The position numbers and the translations under genes were made by a program. From assembly GCF_023856365.1 (NCBI RefSeq), contig NC_064554.1, positions 434,001 to 498,000 of the forward strand: 64,000 nt of DNA. The letters run 5' to 3'. Of the stretch, positions 1-10,828 are shown piece by piece. Under the pieces are notes generated by a model that was not told the origin of the DNA, searched no databases, and saw nothing but the letters and a program-made list of their open reading frames with translations. Within the stretch, counting starts at the first letter, position 1; each line of letters begins with the position of its first letter. The stretch is from Brienomyrus brachyistius (Eukaryota; Chordata; Actinopteri; Osteoglossiformes; Mormyridae).

Positions 1-1834
1 TGTTGAGCAGTTTAAATACTTGGGAGTACAGATTTTGCCAAGATTGGAAAATATTGTTGATGCCAACTATGAACCTTTAATGGAAGAATTTAATGAATCA
101 ATAGATAGATGGATGCCACTACCAGTATCTGTAATTGGGAGAATTAATATTTTAAAAATGAACATACTACCCAAACTACTTTATTTATTTCAAAATATAC
201 CCTTACCGCCTCCTTCAGGTTTGTTTTCAAAAGTCAAAACTATGTTTGTCAGATTTATATGGAACAATAGGAAGGCAAGACTTCGTTTATCTTTGTTGTA
301 TTTACCATTTGACAGAGGAGGTTTAAAATGTCCAAATATATTGTGGTACTACTGGGCAGCACAACTGAGGTCTATTATGTTCTATTTTTCAGCAAATGAG
401 TCTCCGCATTGGATAGAAATGGAATCTCATAATCTAACCCTACCTCTTCCCTCATATATATATTCGGACACAGCAAAAAATTTACGGAAAAGAACTAAAA
501 ATCCAATTGTAAGACATATGTTAAAGATATGGTATGATGTACAAAATTATTTAAAAGACTCTCATTCGTTATCTCAATATAGTCCAATATGGGGGAATCA
601 GTTCTTTGTACCAGGAAGAGCGGATGCAACATTCAAACTGTGGGAATCGAAGGGACTTAAAATGATCCAAGATCTCTATTTGACGGACTCTGATATTATG
701 TTGTCTTTTGAGGAGTTGAAGTTTAAATTTAGTCTTAATAGGAAACATTTTTTCAAATACCTCCAGCTGAGAAGCTTTGTTAAAGTAAGTCAAGATAATG
801 CTCTTAGAAGGCCTCCACTTTCATCTTTAGAAAAAATTATGATAAAGGATAATCTGAGAAAAGGTATTATATCTGAATTTTATGAATTGCTAACAGCTTA
901 CTCACCTGAGAATTCACAATATAAGTTGAATGCATGGAAGGAAGATTTGCAATTAGAAGTTTCAGAAGAAGATTGGAAAGAAGCTTGTACTAAAGTTCAC
1001 ACAATGTCTATAAACACACGGCTTAAACTTATACAGTATAAATGGGTAATGCGGATGTATGTAACACCGGTTGAATTAAACAGATATAATAAAGACATAC
1101 CAGACATATGCACAAAATGTAAGGAAGTTAGAGGAAGTTTGTTTCACTGTATTTGGCAATGCAAAAATATTCAATTATTTTGGGAAGAGGTAAAAGTCAT
1201 AATTGAAAAGATAATTTTAAAACAAATTGTACTGGACCCTAAGCTTTTTCTGCTGGGATTATACCCAGAGAAACATAATTATAGTAGAAGTGAACAAGCA
1301 TTTATAGACCTCAGTGTGCTTTATGCCAAAAAATGTATAGCTCTGTTATGGACTAAGATGCACAGACCAAGTACTAATCAGTGGATAAGACAGATGTTGT
1401 CGAGTCTTCCATTAGAAAAGATAACGTACATATTAAAGGCCAAACAGTATGTATTTGAAAGTATATGGAATCCTTTCATTAACTATATTAAAGATTTGAA
1501 TTTAATGGATAAAGAAGTGGATGACTAATCTTTACGGACAAAAGCAGTTCCGACCTCATAGATTGATAAAATCTTTAACATATTTGTTTCATTTAGTACT
1601 CAGTAGGATTATAAAAGCCAACTTTGAATAGATTACCATGGGCTGAAACAGGAGTAACATTCTTGTTTAGTGTTGTTTTGTTTTTCTCTTTTCTCTCTCT
1701 TTTTTTTTTTTTTTTTTTATATCCCTCTAGAGTAAATGCAGCAATCTTATGTTTGTATGATATTTGGAAAACTGCACAATTGTAAAAGGCTGTATTTCAA
1801 AGTGTTTAAAAAATGAAAATAAAATAAAAAATAT
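1..1834 (+). mobile_element. L1-type LINE, 3' part only
   Basis: This is the 3' end of an L1-like non-LTR retrotransposon whose 5' part lies outside the window. A long open ORF2 tail is followed by about 300 bp of AT-rich 3' UTR containing a 20-base T run near 1700, and it ends in an A-rich tail around 1800-1830. I could not place a target-site duplication because the other end is missing. Confidence 0.85.
2..1528 (+). CDS. L1 ORF2 C-terminal region (partial)
   Basis: The frame is open from the window edge to a TAG at 1526-1528, about 508 residues, so this is the carboxy half of an L1 ORF2 protein that copies LINE RNA into DNA at a nicked target. The first residues (FKYLGVQI) match the block just after the reverse-transcriptase palm in fish L1 proteins. 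The stretch that follows (INILKMNILPKLLYLFQNIP) is the usual thumb/connection block. A Cys/His cluster at about nt 1109-1162 (C-x2-C-x8-H-C-x3-C) fits the C-terminal zinc-like motif of L1 ORF2. No stop or frameshift interrupts the visible part, so the copy is fairly young. The endonuclease and catalytic RT motifs would lie upstream and cannot be judged. Confidence 0.85.
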   Translation, partial: VEQFKYLGVQILPRLENIVDANYEPLMEEFNESIDRWMPLPVSVIGRINILKMNILPKLLYLFQNIPLPPPSGLFSKVKTMFVRFIWNNRKARLRLSLLYLPFDRGGLKCPNILWYYWAAQLRSIMFYFSANESPHWIEMESHNLTLPLPSYIYSDTAKNLRKRTKNPIVRHMLKIWYDVQNYLKDSHSLSQYSPIWGNQFFVPGRADATFKLWESKGLKMIQDLYLTDSDIMLSFEELKFKFSLNRKHFFKYLQLRSFVKVSQDNALRRPPLSSLEKIMIKDNLRKGIISEFYELLTAYSPENSQYKLNAWKEDLQLEVSEEDWKEACTKVHTMSINTRLKLIQYKWVMRMYVTPVELNRYNKDIPDICTKCKEVRGSLFHCIWQCKNIQLFWEEVKVIIEKIILKQIVLDPKLFLLGLYPEKHNYSRSEQAFIDLSVLYAKKCIALLWTKMHRPSTNQWIRQMLSSLPLEKITYILKAKQYVFESIWNPFINYIKDLNLMDKEVDD

Positions 1835-1929
1835 TGTGGGAAAAGGCCTAGATGAGGTGAATGAATGGGCTTGTCACTGTGTGGGATGGCCACACCCCTT
1901 CAGTACTATGACCTTACTTGTAAACATAT

Positions 1930-2400
1930 CCAGTCCTGTGATACAGGCCCTCTCCTATTCCGTCTATACATGCTTCCTTTGGGCTCTATTTGTGAATGTT
2001 ATTATGTAAAATATCATTGCTATGCCAGTGATATGCAGCTCTATCTGCCATTAAAACCTGGATACTGCTGCTCTCTGATGGCCCTTTCTAACTGTCTGGA
2101 GGACATTAAGAACAGGACCGCAATGACTTTGGTCCAGATTAATGAAAACAAGACAGAGGTAATGAGTTTTGGTCACTCAAGGTCTGTTCATGATCTCAGA
2201 GAACAATTAGGGCCTCATTCAGAAAACTTCCGGTCACATACTAAAAATCTTGGTTTCATCTTTGATTCATCATTGAGTTTGATAAACAAATAAATTCTGT
2301 TGTGAAGGGGTGTTTCTGTCAGCTGAGTTCAATAGCCAGGCTTAAATCACACCTTTCAGCCAAAGACCTGGAGACAGTTACTCCTGCTTTTATCTTATCC
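1930..2400 (+). pseudogene. CR1/L2-group LINE reverse transcriptase fragment, dead
   Basis: The translation shows blocks of a fish jockey/L2-like RT in order: GPLLFRLYMLPLGSI, then HCYASDMQLYLPL, then CLEDI, LVQINENKTEVMSFG, LGFIFDSSLSL, and after a stop at 2291 the continuation QLSSIARLKSHLSAKDLE. The catalytic YADD box reads YASD (nt 2021-2032), so one of the paired aspartates is lost. With the stop, this marks an old inactive copy. Both the 5' end and a clear 3' tail are missing. L2 or Rex1 are the likely clades; I cannot separate them by eye. Confidence 0.75.
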
Positions 2401-2631
2401 CCATTGAATTACTAAAATTATATATTTTATGTAACTTTGTCCAATGTCTCTGATTGTATTACGTATTTCATGTTTTTATTGTAGCATTTTTAATTACAGC
2501 ATTTTGCCATAACATGTATTGTTTGTTAATGTGCCTTTTAAATACAAATCACTTGACATGACTTGTACAAAAAACATTTCAATGTACGTTAGTTCAGCCA
2601 TCTATCTTGCACATTCTTATTAAGTACAGGG

Positions 2632-2860
2632 TCAGTACAGTAAAGGGAGCGTGGAGCTGATCTGAGGCAGAACAGGGCTCAAGGCAGGGGAACACCCAGG
2701 ACAGGATGCCAGTCTGTCACAGGGCAAACACTCACACACAGTCACTATGGGTACTTTTAGAGGCACCAATTCACCTGAACCACGTGTCTTTGGACTGCGG
2801 GAGGAAACCAGAGAACTGAGAGGAATCCAACGTGGAGACCATGTAAACTGCCCATGTAAC
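2632..2860 (-). repeat. Diverged SINE-tail repeat
   Basis: The stretch holds the hallmark blocks of a fish repeat that recurs at 27031, 47205 and 47870: 'caggatgccagt', 'cacagggcaaacactcacac' and 'tttggactgcgggaggaaacc'. Here it is more diverged and lacks the (GGAT)n end. It lies in the opposite sense to the tRNA-headed copy at 47870. Confidence 0.6.
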
Positions 2861-2866
2861 ACCCTC

Positions 2867-3696
2867 AATAAAGGGGAAATGTAAATAAACACATCCAGGG
2901 ACCATGCTTCCTCCGTGGTAGCATTATCGAGAATATATGTGTATTATTTTCAAAACATCTGCAGAGATACATCGTTTTGTCCAAAATAAAATATTCCAAC
3001 AATTAAATATGCATTTATAAGGTTATTCTCAAAACAAAATATTGCACCAATTATATGCACTTTCAGCTCATCCAGCTGTTAGATCCGAATGTAATTCCAT
3101 TCTGCTGTACAGGTAAATAAACACTAACATCTCTCACTTTTCTTAAAACAGATAAAATCAAGTGTAGCAGGTAAGTATAACAAGGATCTATTAATCAATA
3201 AACATGACCTTAAATTTACAAATGAGAATCTACAGAAAATAAACAAAAAAATACATATAGCATTTGTCCCTTCGTATTATCCGTTTCTTATCATGGCGAC
3301 TCACTTAAGAAGTGAACATACGAATAAATGCGTAACAAAGTACACCCACAAACATACCAAAACCCAAATGCTTTGTGTGCGTCTTACTGAGCTTGACCTG
3401 AGCAGAGTGCACACGCTGTACAACAAGCTGGCCTCAGGTCGTTCTGTTCCCGCCACTGGGGAAGAAGTTTCAGCTAGCCGCTTAGCCATATACTGATTAA
3501 CAATTTACAACTGACAATACAGCTTCAAAACACACTCAACATACAATCGACATGTTAATAAAACACACATAAAATAGCGCAGCAAACATATTAACAATTG
3601 AGAAGCTAATATGCTCATACCGTACCTGAATAAAGGGGAAATGTAAATAAATACATCCAGGCACGACGCTTCCTCCGTGGTAGCATTACTGAGAAT
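2867..3696 (+). repeat. Pair of 68-bp direct repeats
   Basis: A block beginning 'aataaaggggaaatgtaaat' and running through 'cttcctccgtggtagcatta' occurs at 2867-2934 and again at 3629-3696 with roughly 90% identity. The 694 bp between the copies contain no gene I recognise. The pair could be the worn ends of a non-autonomous element or a local duplication. Confidence 0.6.
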
Positions 3697-5057
3697 GAGG
3701 CATCGCGCTGAAAGTTTCCCCTTTCCGGCCTCCGCAGACATAATCAATCAACCCATTGTGAGCTGAAAGGCTCAGCAGGTAGACCGCAAGTTAAATATGG
3801 ATGTACAGGCAGGTATCATTTTTTTTCTTTAAAAGCTTTTAACCCCGTCAGCCCATTTTTAACGTTTTAACTTTTCTCAGAGCTTTGACATTTTAACCTT
3901 TTTTAAATAAGGCTTTGTTTTTATCAGACATTTTATATTTGTAATTATGAATTTATTAATGTATTAATAAATGAATTCTGCTTTCCTCAATGACTGTTTT
4001 ATTTTTTCAAAACTATTGTGATACAGCTTTCAAATAAAAATTAATCTATCACACCCAAAGAGAGCTGGGCCGGATATCGAAACCACAAGCCCAGCTAGAG
4101 GTTAACTTGCTCTCCAAACCTGCTGCAGAGTGAAAGGCAACCAGGTCTAGTCTCAACCCCTGAGGCTGATCGTGACCGCTGATCTGGACCCCCTTGCCTT
4201 CTCACTGTGGATCTTCAATTCCACGTCACTCATCCCCCTCCCTCTGAGCCTCAACACCTACATCTAGCAGAAAACAGCAATATTACCATTATTTTGCAAT
4301 TATTATACTTTTAACATCACATCTGTCTGTGACAGACAGTTTGACCCAAGACCAAGCTACGCCCTGCCCTTAGTACCCCAGTTGACATCCCTGGTGGATC
4401 ATTTCATCCTATGCCTATGCAAGGAGGGACGTGATGATGAAACGCCTCCATCTGTTACCAAAGAACAAGGGATAAGTTCTTTTCCTAACTTCGCTGGGTG
4501 TTTCACTGTGGGAGATACAGACGGCTCCCAGAATGCACTGCTGTATCCCGAATCAGGAAACTATAAACACCCAAAAGTTGATTCTTACACCAGTTCTGAG
4601 GGTTTATGTCGTGGTTTTTCTCCTTCCCCGCCAAATCAGAAGTCAGAGGGCCGCTTGTGTAGTATCCAGAATTCAGTCTTTACTGCAACAATGAAGTTAC
4701 AACCAAGGCTGGACACGTAAAGTGTGTCCAGTACTGTTTTACACCAAGTTCTTATCATTATCATTCTCTTCTTATCTCATCACTTAAGCATCATCATTCC
4801 TTCATCCATTCACAATCATTGTTTTTTCCCTTAATCCACACCCCTAGGTGATAAGTTTGTCCATCATTTCTTTTACCGTTTGGCCTCTCGGCTGAACATA
4901 ATGGTGGCGCGAGCAGCTCCACTTGGTTTTTTAAAAATGCTCAGCCGTGAACTTCTGGTGAACTCAGGCGAATCCCTTCCTTCAGTAGTAAACCTTGGCA
5001 GTTTCAGCCTGTTACACATTGTCTAACTAGAAGGTTGATAATATATTTGTCCTTTAA
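3697..5057. other. No recognised gene or element
   Basis: About 1.36 kb between the direct repeat and the BEL element. It is AT-rich at 3800-4050 and otherwise of mixed composition. The one longer open frame (4382-4720) lacks any motif I recognise and was not called. Confidence 0.5.
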
Positions 5058-5062
5058 CATAG

Positions 5063-5444
5063 TGTTGTAACTTTATTGCTGTTAAATGGATTTATTGTTA
5101 TGCATACTTGATTGACTGACAGTTATACAATTATATTTCATTGATTTGTAAGAAATACAGTTATTGAGAGTATGTTTAAGTCAGTGTATTATGTTGATGC
5201 TAGAAAACTGCATTTCCCATGATTCTTTGAGAAGACGAAGAGCAGGATCTCAGCTCACGCAAAAAAAAAGGGGTTTTTTTTTTGCTTCTGTTTTCGAATG
5301 GAAGGCTGGAGAGGCGAACTTTGAGAAGCCATTAACTTTGTTGTAATTTGTGTTGTACACCAAATTTTGAAGTCTAACATAAAGACTCTTCATTTTCCAT
5401 TATTGACGTCTTGTCCATTCTTGTTAAAAGGATTTGCTACGACA
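5063..5444 (+). repeat. BEL 5' LTR
   Basis: A 382-bp long terminal repeat, TG...CA. It ends directly before the primer-binding site and is nearly identical to 10829-11209. The left LTR should carry the element's promoter; I did not find an obvious TATA box. Confidence 0.93.
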
Positions 5445-5450
5445 TATTTT

Positions 5451-5468
5451 TGGTGCCGAAACCCGGGA
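5451..5468 (+). promoter_or_regulatory. BEL primer-binding site
   Basis: The sequence 'tggtgccgaaacccggga' lies 6 bases after the 5' LTR. It begins with TGG, complementary to a tRNA 3' CCA end, as expected for minus-strand DNA priming. I do not assign the tRNA species. Confidence 0.85.
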
Positions 5469-5474
5469 TTAATA

Positions 5475-8400
5475 ATGAGTGAACGGGACACACGTAAAGA
5501 TGCAGCCGGAGCTGCGGGAGCAGCAGAGGAGGATCGTCAAAGGATAATGGAACGAATGAAACGAAAACGGGGAACAATTAGAGGTGCTACTACACGACTT
5601 GTACATCAAATTGACTCAGAAATGGCTAAACCAGATCCGGATATTGAACATTTGAGCACTTTGCTGGAAATGCTAGCTGCAAAGGAGCACAGTTTGCTTG
5701 ATTTAGATGGTGAAATAGAACGCCAAACTGCACTGGATGACTTGGAGATGGAGGTTGAAACCTCAGAAGAATATAAGGAGCGTATCATGTTGTCCAAGAG
5801 CCGCGCACAGCGCATGATTAGGCAAAGGGAGGACTCGCTCCGTGGAGCGTCACATCAAAGGGTGAGTGATGCTAGCTCATCAACGCAGAGAGCAACAGTA
5901 AAGCTACCCAAGCTGATAATTCACAAATATGATGGCGATGTCAGCTTGTGGCAAGAGTTTTGGAGCCAATATGAAGCTGCTATTCACCAGAACGAAGCAC
6001 TGTGTAAAGGAGAAAAGTTTACATATCTGAAAACATATCTTACTGGACAGGCAGCAAAGGCAGTAGCAGGGCTAACATTGACAGATGAGAATTATGACAA
6101 TGCAGTTGAGTTACTGCAAAACAGATTTGGAAGAAAGGATATGGTGATTAGTGCTCACATGTCAAAACTACTTAACCTAACACCTGTTAAAAAATCCTAT
6201 GATGTACACGCTTTGAGACAGCTATATGATGAATGTGAAGTTCAAATTAGAAGTTTGGAATCACTAGGCGTAGTGTCAGAAAGATATGGAGGCCTACTAT
6301 GCCCAATACTCCTGAAAATGATTCCAGATGACATTGCACTTGAATATAGCCGTCAGAGAAAAGAGGATGAGGAATGGAAGGTGTCTGAAATAGTCACCTT
6401 TTTACAGAAGGAAGTTCAAAGTAGGGAAAGAGCACTTCAAATGACGAAATCATACACTCCACAGAAGACGGAGAACAAGCAATACAAGTTATCGTTCAAT
6501 GAAAGGTTTAAAAGACCTAGCATGCAATCTGCTGCTGCACTGCACACAGCTAGCCAGAAACAAGTCAACTGTTTATTCTGTGATGGGGCTGAACACAAAT
6601 CAGAAAACTGCCCAAACTATGACATTGTTGAAAGAAAGGACAAGTTAAAGGGAATGGGAAGATGTTTTGTGTGTCTAGGCCAGAAGCACATTGCAAAATT
6701 CTGTAGGATGAAGAATGTGTCCTGTGAGAAATGTGGAAGGAGACATCACGTTGCTGTGTGCACTGGTGAAAGGGTTGCTGTGCAGTCCCTATCTGGATCT
6801 GAATCAAGGGAGACAGTAGTTTCCTCAGTCCTTCCCTATCCAGTGAAAAGTAAATCAGGTGAACAGAAAGCTGTGTTGCTACAGACTGTGAAGGCATGGG
6901 TTGGAGGCCCATCAGACAAGGAAATAGCTCGTTGCTTACTGGATGGAGGCAGTCAGAGAAGTTTCATCCATGAAAGCTTGGTGAAGCGCTTAAAATTGCC
7001 AATAATAAGACAAGAGACACTCACACTACATACATTTGGCTCTTCTGTTCCCACAAGGTCACAACGCAATACAGTTAGGGTCATGCTGCAGAACATCTGG
7101 GATCCTAATCAGAAAATCGAAATAGAAACTGTGGAAACCCCACAAGTGTGCTCAGCGGTAATGAAGGTCCCTGGTGAACAGATTCAGCATGAACTCAAGA
7201 AAAGAGGACTCCAACTAGCAGACTTCCTAGGAAGTGATGGAGAACCTGAGCTCGCTGTCCTCATCGGAGCTGACTACTATTGGCAGATAGTGACAGGGAA
7301 GTTTGAGAGACTAACAGAAGCATTGGTGGCATTGGAAAGTACCTTTGGTTGGTCTGTACAGGGACCAGTGTCTGCATCAAGCATTACTGAGGCAACTTGC
7401 ATGTTCAATCCCTTGGGAGAAGATGTAGTCCTCTCTAAACAGCTGAAGGCATTCTGGGAAATTGAGTCTTTGGGTATCACAAATGAGATAGCACAGGACC
7501 CAATAGAAAATGAGACTCTACAGATGTTTGAGAGAACGGCAACTTATCAGGACAGAAGGTATCAAGTACAGTTGCCATGGAAACCAGAAGCAGCGGAGCT
7601 TCCCGACAACTACAGAATTGCCAAAAAACGGTTTGAAGGTCTAAAGAAAAGATTCAAGAGGGATGTGACTTTGTTTAGCAGATATAATCATGTGGTGGAA
7701 GACTATTTAGAGCAGAACATTGCAGAGGATGTGCCACAAGGCAGTGAAGGTGCAGACACTGTAAAATATTATATGCCACACCATGCAGTGCTCAGAGAAA
7801 ACAAGGCGACAACCAAATTAAGAGTAGTTTTTGATGCATCGTCCCATGAAGATGGCTGTCCGTCTCTGAATGACTGCTTACTTAAAGGGCCAAACCTGAA
7901 TCCAGATCTGCTCAGTGTTCTCATCAGATTTAGACGACACAAAATCGCATTCCTAGCAGACATAAAACAGGCCTTCCTGCAAATACGCCTAGCAGAAAAG
8001 GACAGAGATGCAGTCAGATTCTTGTGGTTCTCAGGTCCACCAACATGGGAAGAGAATGATCAGCTGCGCATTTTGCGGATGACAAGAGTGGTGTTTGGGG
8101 CAACACCAAGCCCATTTCTGCTTGCCGCTACAATCCAAAGACACCTGAAACAATATGAAACCGAACAACCACAAGTTATAAATACAATAAAGGAGTCACT
8201 TTACGTGGATGATTTTATTTCAAGCGAGCATACCGTTGAAGAGGCATACCATGTAACAACAGCTGCCAAACAAATGCTGGCTACTGCGGGTATGGAGCTC
8301 TGCAAATGGATGACGAACTCAGACGAACTGAAGAAAAAATGGGAGGAGAGTTCAGTGAACTACATGATGGCGCCTGAAACAAATGGAACAGTGCTGAAAG

Positions 8401-10799
8401 TACTTGGGCTAGTGTGGAGGCCGGCGACCGACGATTTCACCTTTGACCTCAAATCACTAGTGAGCTTTCTAACAGAAACGAAAGGCACGAAAAGAAGCGT
8501 GTTACAGTCATCAGCACGTGTTTATGATCCACTGGGCTTCTTGAATCCCTTTACCATCAGAGTTAAGTGCATGTTCCAAGAGATGTGGGAAAGAGGACTC
8601 TCATGGGACGAGAAACTGCCACCAGATCTAAACCAAGAATGGCAACAGTGGTGTTCAGAACTGACCCAGTTACACAAGCTTGCCATACCAAGGTGGTACA
8701 AAATAGACATGCAGCAAGAAAACAAGCATGAGTTGAAACTGCATATATTCTGTGATGCTAGCGAGAAGGCTTACAGTGCTGTGGCTTATCTGCAAGGCAA
8801 AACACAAGACGGAGAAACAACAATGAGCCTTGTCGTTTCCAAATCCAGGGTGGCTCCTCTAAAAAGAATGACTCTGCCACGTCTGGAGCTCATGGGAGCT
8901 GCGATTGGAGCGAGGCTGGCAGACAACTTAAGCACCTCCTTGAAAATGGAACAGACTCAAATAAAAATGTGGACTGACTCCATGATCGTGCTGCACTGGA
9001 TTTGCAGCTCTGCTCAAAGGTGGAAACCATTTGTTGCGAACAGAGTGATTGAGATCCAGACACTTACCAATCCAGCTTCGTGGTCACACATCTCAGGAAA
9101 GATAAATCCAGCTGATTTTCCGACAAGGGGACAAACAGTTGAGACATTGATACAGAACCAGCTATGGTGGAATGGTCCCAGTGTTCCTCCATCAACCGAG
9201 CAGACACCACAGACTGGTGGTGGAGACATTTCAGATGAAGTGAATGTAGAACTTAAATCCAGTTATAAAGTCACTGTACAGCTTACTGTCAATGATACCC
9301 GTGTTTATGAACCAGTACTGGAGGTTGAAAGGTATAGCAAACTGAAAAGGGTTCTTAGAGTGACAGCATGGATCAGAAGATTCATAAACAATGCTAAACC
9401 AACAACATCAAATTTACATGGTGATCTGACTGCAGATGAGCTTCTTGAAGCTGAAAGGTACTGGATTAAGGTTGCTCAACATCAGGGTTTCAGTCAGGAG
9501 GTCCAGCTACTGAAGGCAGGAAAAACTGCAAGGCACGGCAGTAAGATCCAAGAGCTTAAGCCATTCTTTGATGAACATGAGCTGCTAAGTGTTGGAGGAA
9601 GGCTGCAGCAGTCCAACTTTACATTCAGAGAGCAACATCCTTGGATTCTGCCTAACAAACATAGATTATCAGAACTACTGATACAGGACTGTCACGAAAG
9701 TGTGATGCACTCAGGAGTAAGAGACACTCTCGTACAAGTGAGAGAGAGATACTGGATCATCCGTGCTAGGCAGATGGTCAAGAGCATTGTGGCCAGATGC
9801 ACAGTGTGTAAGAAATTCAAGGCGAAAGCTGGACAACAACCCACTGCACCTTTGCCTAAGGACCGAATATCTGAATCACCACCATTTGAAGTCACAGGCG
9901 TGGATTTTGCTGGGCCACTTTATGTGAAGGCGGATGGCTCTGTAAAAAGATCATACATTGCTTTGTTTACTTGTGCTGTTACCAGAGCTGTACATTTAGA
10001 GTTGGTTTCAGATCAGTCAACAGAGGCATTTCTGTTAGCATTGAAAAGATTCATTGCTAGGAGAGGATTATGCCGAGTCATCCATTCTGACAATGCTAAA
10101 ACATTTAAGAGAGCAGACCAAGACTTGAAAGAGCTTTGGAAGAACATCAAAGATCCGCAGTTATTGCAGTTCTTCACACAGAGAGGGATCACTTGGAAGT
10201 TCATCGCAGAGCGAGCAGCCTGGTGGGGAGGATTCTGGGAGCGACTTGTCCGATCAGTGAAAACTTGTCTCAAAAGGGTTCTAGGCAAGGCGTCCCTCAA
10301 CTTTGAAGAACTGTGCACTGTACTAACGGAGGTTGAGGCTACCCTGAATTCTAGACCTTTGACCTTTGTACACAATGAGGTAGATGAGCCACAACCACTG
10401 ACACCAGCCAATTTCCTGGTTGGCAAACGACTGACGTCTCTACCGCCTAAGACATTTCCAGGCGACATTCATCATCAAACGCTTAAAAGGGATGACATCA
10501 CTCGAAGATGGAAGTACAGGCAGAGGCTTATGACTAACTTCTGGAACACCTGGCGCAAGGACTATTTAATGGAACTGAAGTCAGCGCATCACTGTGGTCC
10601 ATCAAGGTCCACCCCTCTGAAACTGGGTGATGTTGTGCTCATTGAACAAGACAACCTGCCCAGACAAGTCTGGAAACTTGGAAGAATTGAAGAGCTGTTT
10701 CCTGGCCGAGATGGTCTTGTTAGGTCTTGTTTAGTTCGTACTACCACAGGAACCTTGTTGAGAAGGCTGATTCAGTTGTTGTATAATTTAGAGATTTAG
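5475..10799 (+). CDS. BEL/Pao gag-pol polyprotein
   Basis: One uninterrupted ORF of 1774 residues encodes the whole retrotransposon polyprotein. I chose the ATG at 5475 (MSERDT), just after the primer site. The frame is open upstream, but only through the LTR. Gag comes first, with three zinc knuckles: CCHC from residues 366 and 397, then CEKCGRRHHVAVC. The protease follows with a DGGS active-site box at 490-493, where DSGS/DTGS is usual. The reverse transcriptase has its first aspartate at D829 (FLADIKQAF) and YVDD at 910-913, followed by RNase H (IFCDAS). The integrase has an H-H-C-C zinc finger and catalytic D1477, D1539 and E1589. The C-terminus carries the BEL-typical block after integrase (WNTWRKDYL...LKLGDVVLI). 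Length and domain order are normal for vertebrate BEL. Nothing is broken. Confidence 0.95.
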   Translation: MSERDTRKDAAGAAGAAEEDRQRIMERMKRKRGTIRGATTRLVHQIDSEMAKPDPDIEHLSTLLEMLAAKEHSLLDLDGEIERQTALDDLEMEVETSEEYKERIMLSKSRAQRMIRQREDSLRGASHQRVSDASSSTQRATVKLPKLIIHKYDGDVSLWQEFWSQYEAAIHQNEALCKGEKFTYLKTYLTGQAAKAVAGLTLTDENYDNAVELLQNRFGRKDMVISAHMSKLLNLTPVKKSYDVHALRQLYDECEVQIRSLESLGVVSERYGGLLCPILLKMIPDDIALEYSRQRKEDEEWKVSEIVTFLQKEVQSRERALQMTKSYTPQKTENKQYKLSFNERFKRPSMQSAAALHTASQKQVNCLFCDGAEHKSENCPNYDIVERKDKLKGMGRCFVCLGQKHIAKFCRMKNVSCEKCGRRHHVAVCTGERVAVQSLSGSESRETVVSSVLPYPVKSKSGEQKAVLLQTVKAWVGGPSDKEIARCLLDGGSQRSFIHESLVKRLKLPIIRQETLTLHTFGSSVPTRSQRNTVRVMLQNIWDPNQKIEIETVETPQVCSAVMKVPGEQIQHELKKRGLQLADFLGSDGEPELAVLIGADYYWQIVTGKFERLTEALVALESTFGWSVQGPVSASSITEATCMFNPLGEDVVLSKQLKAFWEIESLGITNEIAQDPIENETLQMFERTATYQDRRYQVQLPWKPEAAELPDNYRIAKKRFEGLKKRFKRDVTLFSRYNHVVEDYLEQNIAEDVPQGSEGADTVKYYMPHHAVLRENKATTKLRVVFDASSHEDGCPSLNDCLLKGPNLNPDLLSVLIRFRRHKIAFLADIKQAFLQIRLAEKDRDAVRFLWFSGPPTWEENDQLRILRMTRVVFGATPSPFLLAATIQRHLKQYETEQPQVINTIKESLYVDDFISSEHTVEEAYHVTTAAKQMLATAGMELCKWMTNSDELKKKWEESSVNYMMAPETNGTVLKVLGLVWRPATDDFTFDLKSLVSFLTETKGTKRSVLQSSARVYDPLGFLNPFTIRVKCMFQEMWERGLSWDEKLPPDLNQEWQQWCSELTQLHKLAIPRWYKIDMQQENKHELKLHIFCDASEKAYSAVAYLQGKTQDGETTMSLVVSKSRVAPLKRMTLPRLELMGAAIGARLADNLSTSLKMEQTQIKMWTDSMIVLHWICSSAQRWKPFVANRVIEIQTLTNPASWSHISGKINPADFPTRGQTVETLIQNQLWWNGPSVPPSTEQTPQTGGGDISDEVNVELKSSYKVTVQLTVNDTRVYEPVLEVERYSKLKRVLRVTAWIRRFINNAKPTTSNLHGDLTADELLEAERYWIKVAQHQGFSQEVQLLKAGKTARHGSKIQELKPFFDEHELLSVGGRLQQSNFTFREQHPWILPNKHRLSELLIQDCHESVMHSGVRDTLVQVRERYWIIRARQMVKSIVARCTVCKKFKAKAGQQPTAPLPKDRISESPPFEVTGVDFAGPLYVKADGSVKRSYIALFTCAVTRAVHLELVSDQSTEAFLLALKRFIARRGLCRVIHSDNAKTFKRADQDLKELWKNIKDPQLLQFFTQRGITWKFIAERAAWWGGFWERLVRSVKTCLKRVLGKASLNFEELCTVLTEVEATLNSRPLTFVHNEVDEPQPLTPANFLVGKRLTSLPPKTFPGDIHHQTLKRDDITRRWKYRQRLMTNFWNTWRKDYLMELKSAHHCGPSRSTPLKLGDVVLIEQDNLPRQVWKLGRIEELFPGRDGLVRSCLVRTTTGTLLRRLIQLLYNLEI

Positions 10800-10828
10800 A
10801 TGAACAAGTAGTTCATCGGGGGGGAGAA

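Noticed and set aside
5367..5474. Upstream start of the BEL frame at 5367
   Set aside because: These 36 codons lie in the LTR and primer-binding site. The ATG at 5475 directly after the PBS is the normal position.
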